Source of the DNA: Bradyrhizobium niftali
Lineage (GTDB): Bacteria; Pseudomonadota; Alphaproteobacteria; Rhizobiales; Xanthobacteraceae
Direction: 5' to 3'
NCBI RefSeq assembly: GCF_004571025.1
Contig: NZ_SPQT01000001.1
Span: 744,001 to 808,000 of the forward strand
DNA length: 64,000 nucleotides
Shown here: piece after piece, positions 62,961-64,000 of the stretch
Numbering within the stretch: position 1 is the first letter of the stretch
How the letters are laid out: every line of letters begins with the position of its first letter
The notes under the pieces: generated by a model
What the model saw: the letters and a program-made list of their open reading frames with translations, nothing else
Told to the model about the DNA's origin: nothing
Database searches by the model: none
Position numbers and translations under genes: made by a program

Positions 62961-63997
62961 CGTTGCGCCTGTCCATCCCGTGGCGTGATACGCGCGCACC
63001 CGTGCTTCAGAGAAGGCACGGGGGCCATCAGTCCAAGGCCGGGACGGGCGCGGCGGCCGGCGGATCCCGAACGTCGGGAAAGGTGCGTCGCCGCGAGCAA
63101 GAGGCCGGCCTTAAGCGAGCCAATTTCGGCGACGGCCCCGGCCTGCCGACGCTGCTGTTGCTGCCGCAATTGCTGATCCTGCTGTTCTTCTTCTTCATCC
63201 CGTCGCTGCGGGCGCTGATGCAATCCGTCTTGCTCAGCGATCCCTTTGGGACCAACGTCCAGTTCGTGTGGTTCGACAATTTCAAGACGCTGCTTGCGAG
63301 TAGCGATTACCGCCAGTCGATTACGGTGACGTTCTGGTTCACGGTGGCGCAGAACGTGCTCACGCTGGGCAGCGCGCTTGTCCTCGCCTTTGCCACTGAC
63401 AGGATTGTGCGCGGCCGTTCGGCCTATCGCACCATCATCCTGTTGCCCTATGCAATTGCGCCCGCGATCGCTGGCATCCTGTGGGCTTTCCTGTTTAATC
63501 CGGCGGTCGGCCCGCTCGCGCAGGTGCTGCACTGGGTCGGCATTGCATGGGACCCCAACCTCAATCCGACTGACGCGTTGATCCTGGTGACGCTCGCCGC
63601 GTCGTGGAAGCACGTCTGCTACGATTATATCTTTTTGGTCGTGGGGTTGCTCGCGGTACCGGTGTCGCTGATGGAGGCTGCCGCGGTGGATGGCGCCGGT
63701 CCGATCCGCCGCTTCGTCTCGATCGCGCTGCCGATGCTCGGGCCCACCGTATTCTTCCTCACGGTGATGAACTTCATATATGGCTTCTTCGAGACCTTCG
63801 CCATCATCGACGCGGTCACCAAAGGCGGCCCCGCCGGTGCAACCAACATTCTGGTTTACAAGGTCTTCGTGGATGGCTTCGTCAATCTCGACCTCGGCTC
63901 TTCGGCCGCGCAATCGGTTCTTTTGATGAGCTTCGCGCTGATCTGCACGCTGCTGCAATTCCGCTACTTCGACCGCAAGGTCAATTACGGAGTCTAG
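62957..63997 (+). CDS. ugpA: glycerol-3-phosphate-type ABC permease UgpA-like
   Basis: This is 346 residues with six membrane segments from about residue 60 and the family parts LLLPQLLILLFFFFIPSLRA, IILLPYAIAPAIAGILWAFL and the EAA loop MEAAAVDGAGPIRRFVSIAL, ending FRYFDRKVNYGV. The first roughly 50 residues are extra: basic, Gly-rich and unlike the usual UgpA N-terminus. The ATG overlaps the ugpB stop (ATGA), which supports coupling, but a GTG at 63083 would give a normal-length protein. The other permease (UgpE) and the ATPase would lie beyond the right edge. Confidence 0.92.
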   Translation: MTLRLSIPWRDTRAPVLQRRHGGHQSKAGTGAAAGGSRTSGKVRRREQEAGLKRANFGDGPGLPTLLLLPQLLILLFFFFIPSLRALMQSVLLSDPFGTNVQFVWFDNFKTLLASSDYRQSITVTFWFTVAQNVLTLGSALVLAFATDRIVRGRSAYRTIILLPYAIAPAIAGILWAFLFNPAVGPLAQVLHWVGIAWDPNLNPTDALILVTLAASWKHVCYDYIFLVVGLLAVPVSLMEAAAVDGAGPIRRFVSIALPMLGPTVFFLTVMNFIYGFFETFAIIDAVTKGGPAGATNILVYKVFVDGFVNLDLGSSAAQSVLLMSFALICTLLQFRYFDRKVNYGV

Positions 63998-64000
63998 CCG

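Overview
The window looks like chromosome of a GC-rich alphaproteobacterium, most likely Bradyrhizobium or a close relative. The reasons are codon use, a type VI secretion system (T6SS) with no recognisable TssJ, a giant VCBS-repeat adhesin, caspase-like proteins and a polyol ABC/dehydrogenase/kinase operon. Genus is an inference; there is no rRNA or tRNA in the window to test it.

Layout. (1) 1-8310, minus: the N-terminal 2770 residues of a huge VCBS/cadherin-like adhesin. It is open at the left edge and contains 16 tandem 300-bp units with a 1200-bp higher-order pattern. (2) 8.3-12.0 kb: a decayed stretch with an intact divergent HxlR regulator/glutathione S-transferase pair, surrounded by remnants of a GntR/UTRA regulator, a branched-chain-type substrate-binding protein and a GntR/FCD regulator. 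(3) 12.0-15.0 kb: a LysM-metalloprotease-like protein, an unknown 292-aa protein and a divergent 209-aa HExxH protein, all candidate secreted or effector proteins. (4) 15.0-41.1 kb: a complete-looking T6SS in two divergent blocks. The minus block is tssA, tssB, tssC, hcp, tssE, tssF, tssG, clpV and a SAM methyltransferase. The plus block is vgrG, a DUF6931-like gene, tagH (FHA), tssK, tssL (OmpA type), tssM, tagF, pppA and ppkA. (5) 41.1-49.9 kb: an envelope module of a DUF4424 protein, a small unknown, a beta-propeller/NlpC-P60-like protein, a caspase-like protease with a DUF4384-like tail, a stand-alone DUF4384 protein, an alpha/beta hydrolase and a second caspase-like protein. (6) 50-54.6 kb: a metzincin-like protease, an OmpA-domain chimera, a conserved hypothetical, and three frame-broken genes. 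(7) 54.7-64.0 kb: an AraC-type regulator followed by a pentitol-type uptake and catabolism operon (periplasmic binding protein, ATPase, permease, ribitol-dehydrogenase-like SDR, FGGY kinase), then the start of an ugp-like ABC transporter (ugpB, ugpA).

How it fits together. The T6SS has its sheath (TssBC), tube (Hcp), spike (VgrG), baseplate (TssAEFGK), membrane complex (TssLM), recycling ATPase (ClpV) and a full post-translational switch (PpkA kinase, PppA phosphatase, TagH FHA protein, TagF repressor). No PAAR and no TssJ are recognisable; the OmpA domain on TssL may supply the missing wall anchor. The most interesting part is what flanks the machine: three separate HExxH-type putative proteases, an SGGG-type hydrolase, and a caspase/P60/DUF4384 group next to the kinase. 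The extracytoplasmic half of PpkA and the tail of the neighbouring caspase look like relatives of the DUF4384 protein, which suggests an envelope-sensing module tied to T6SS regulation.
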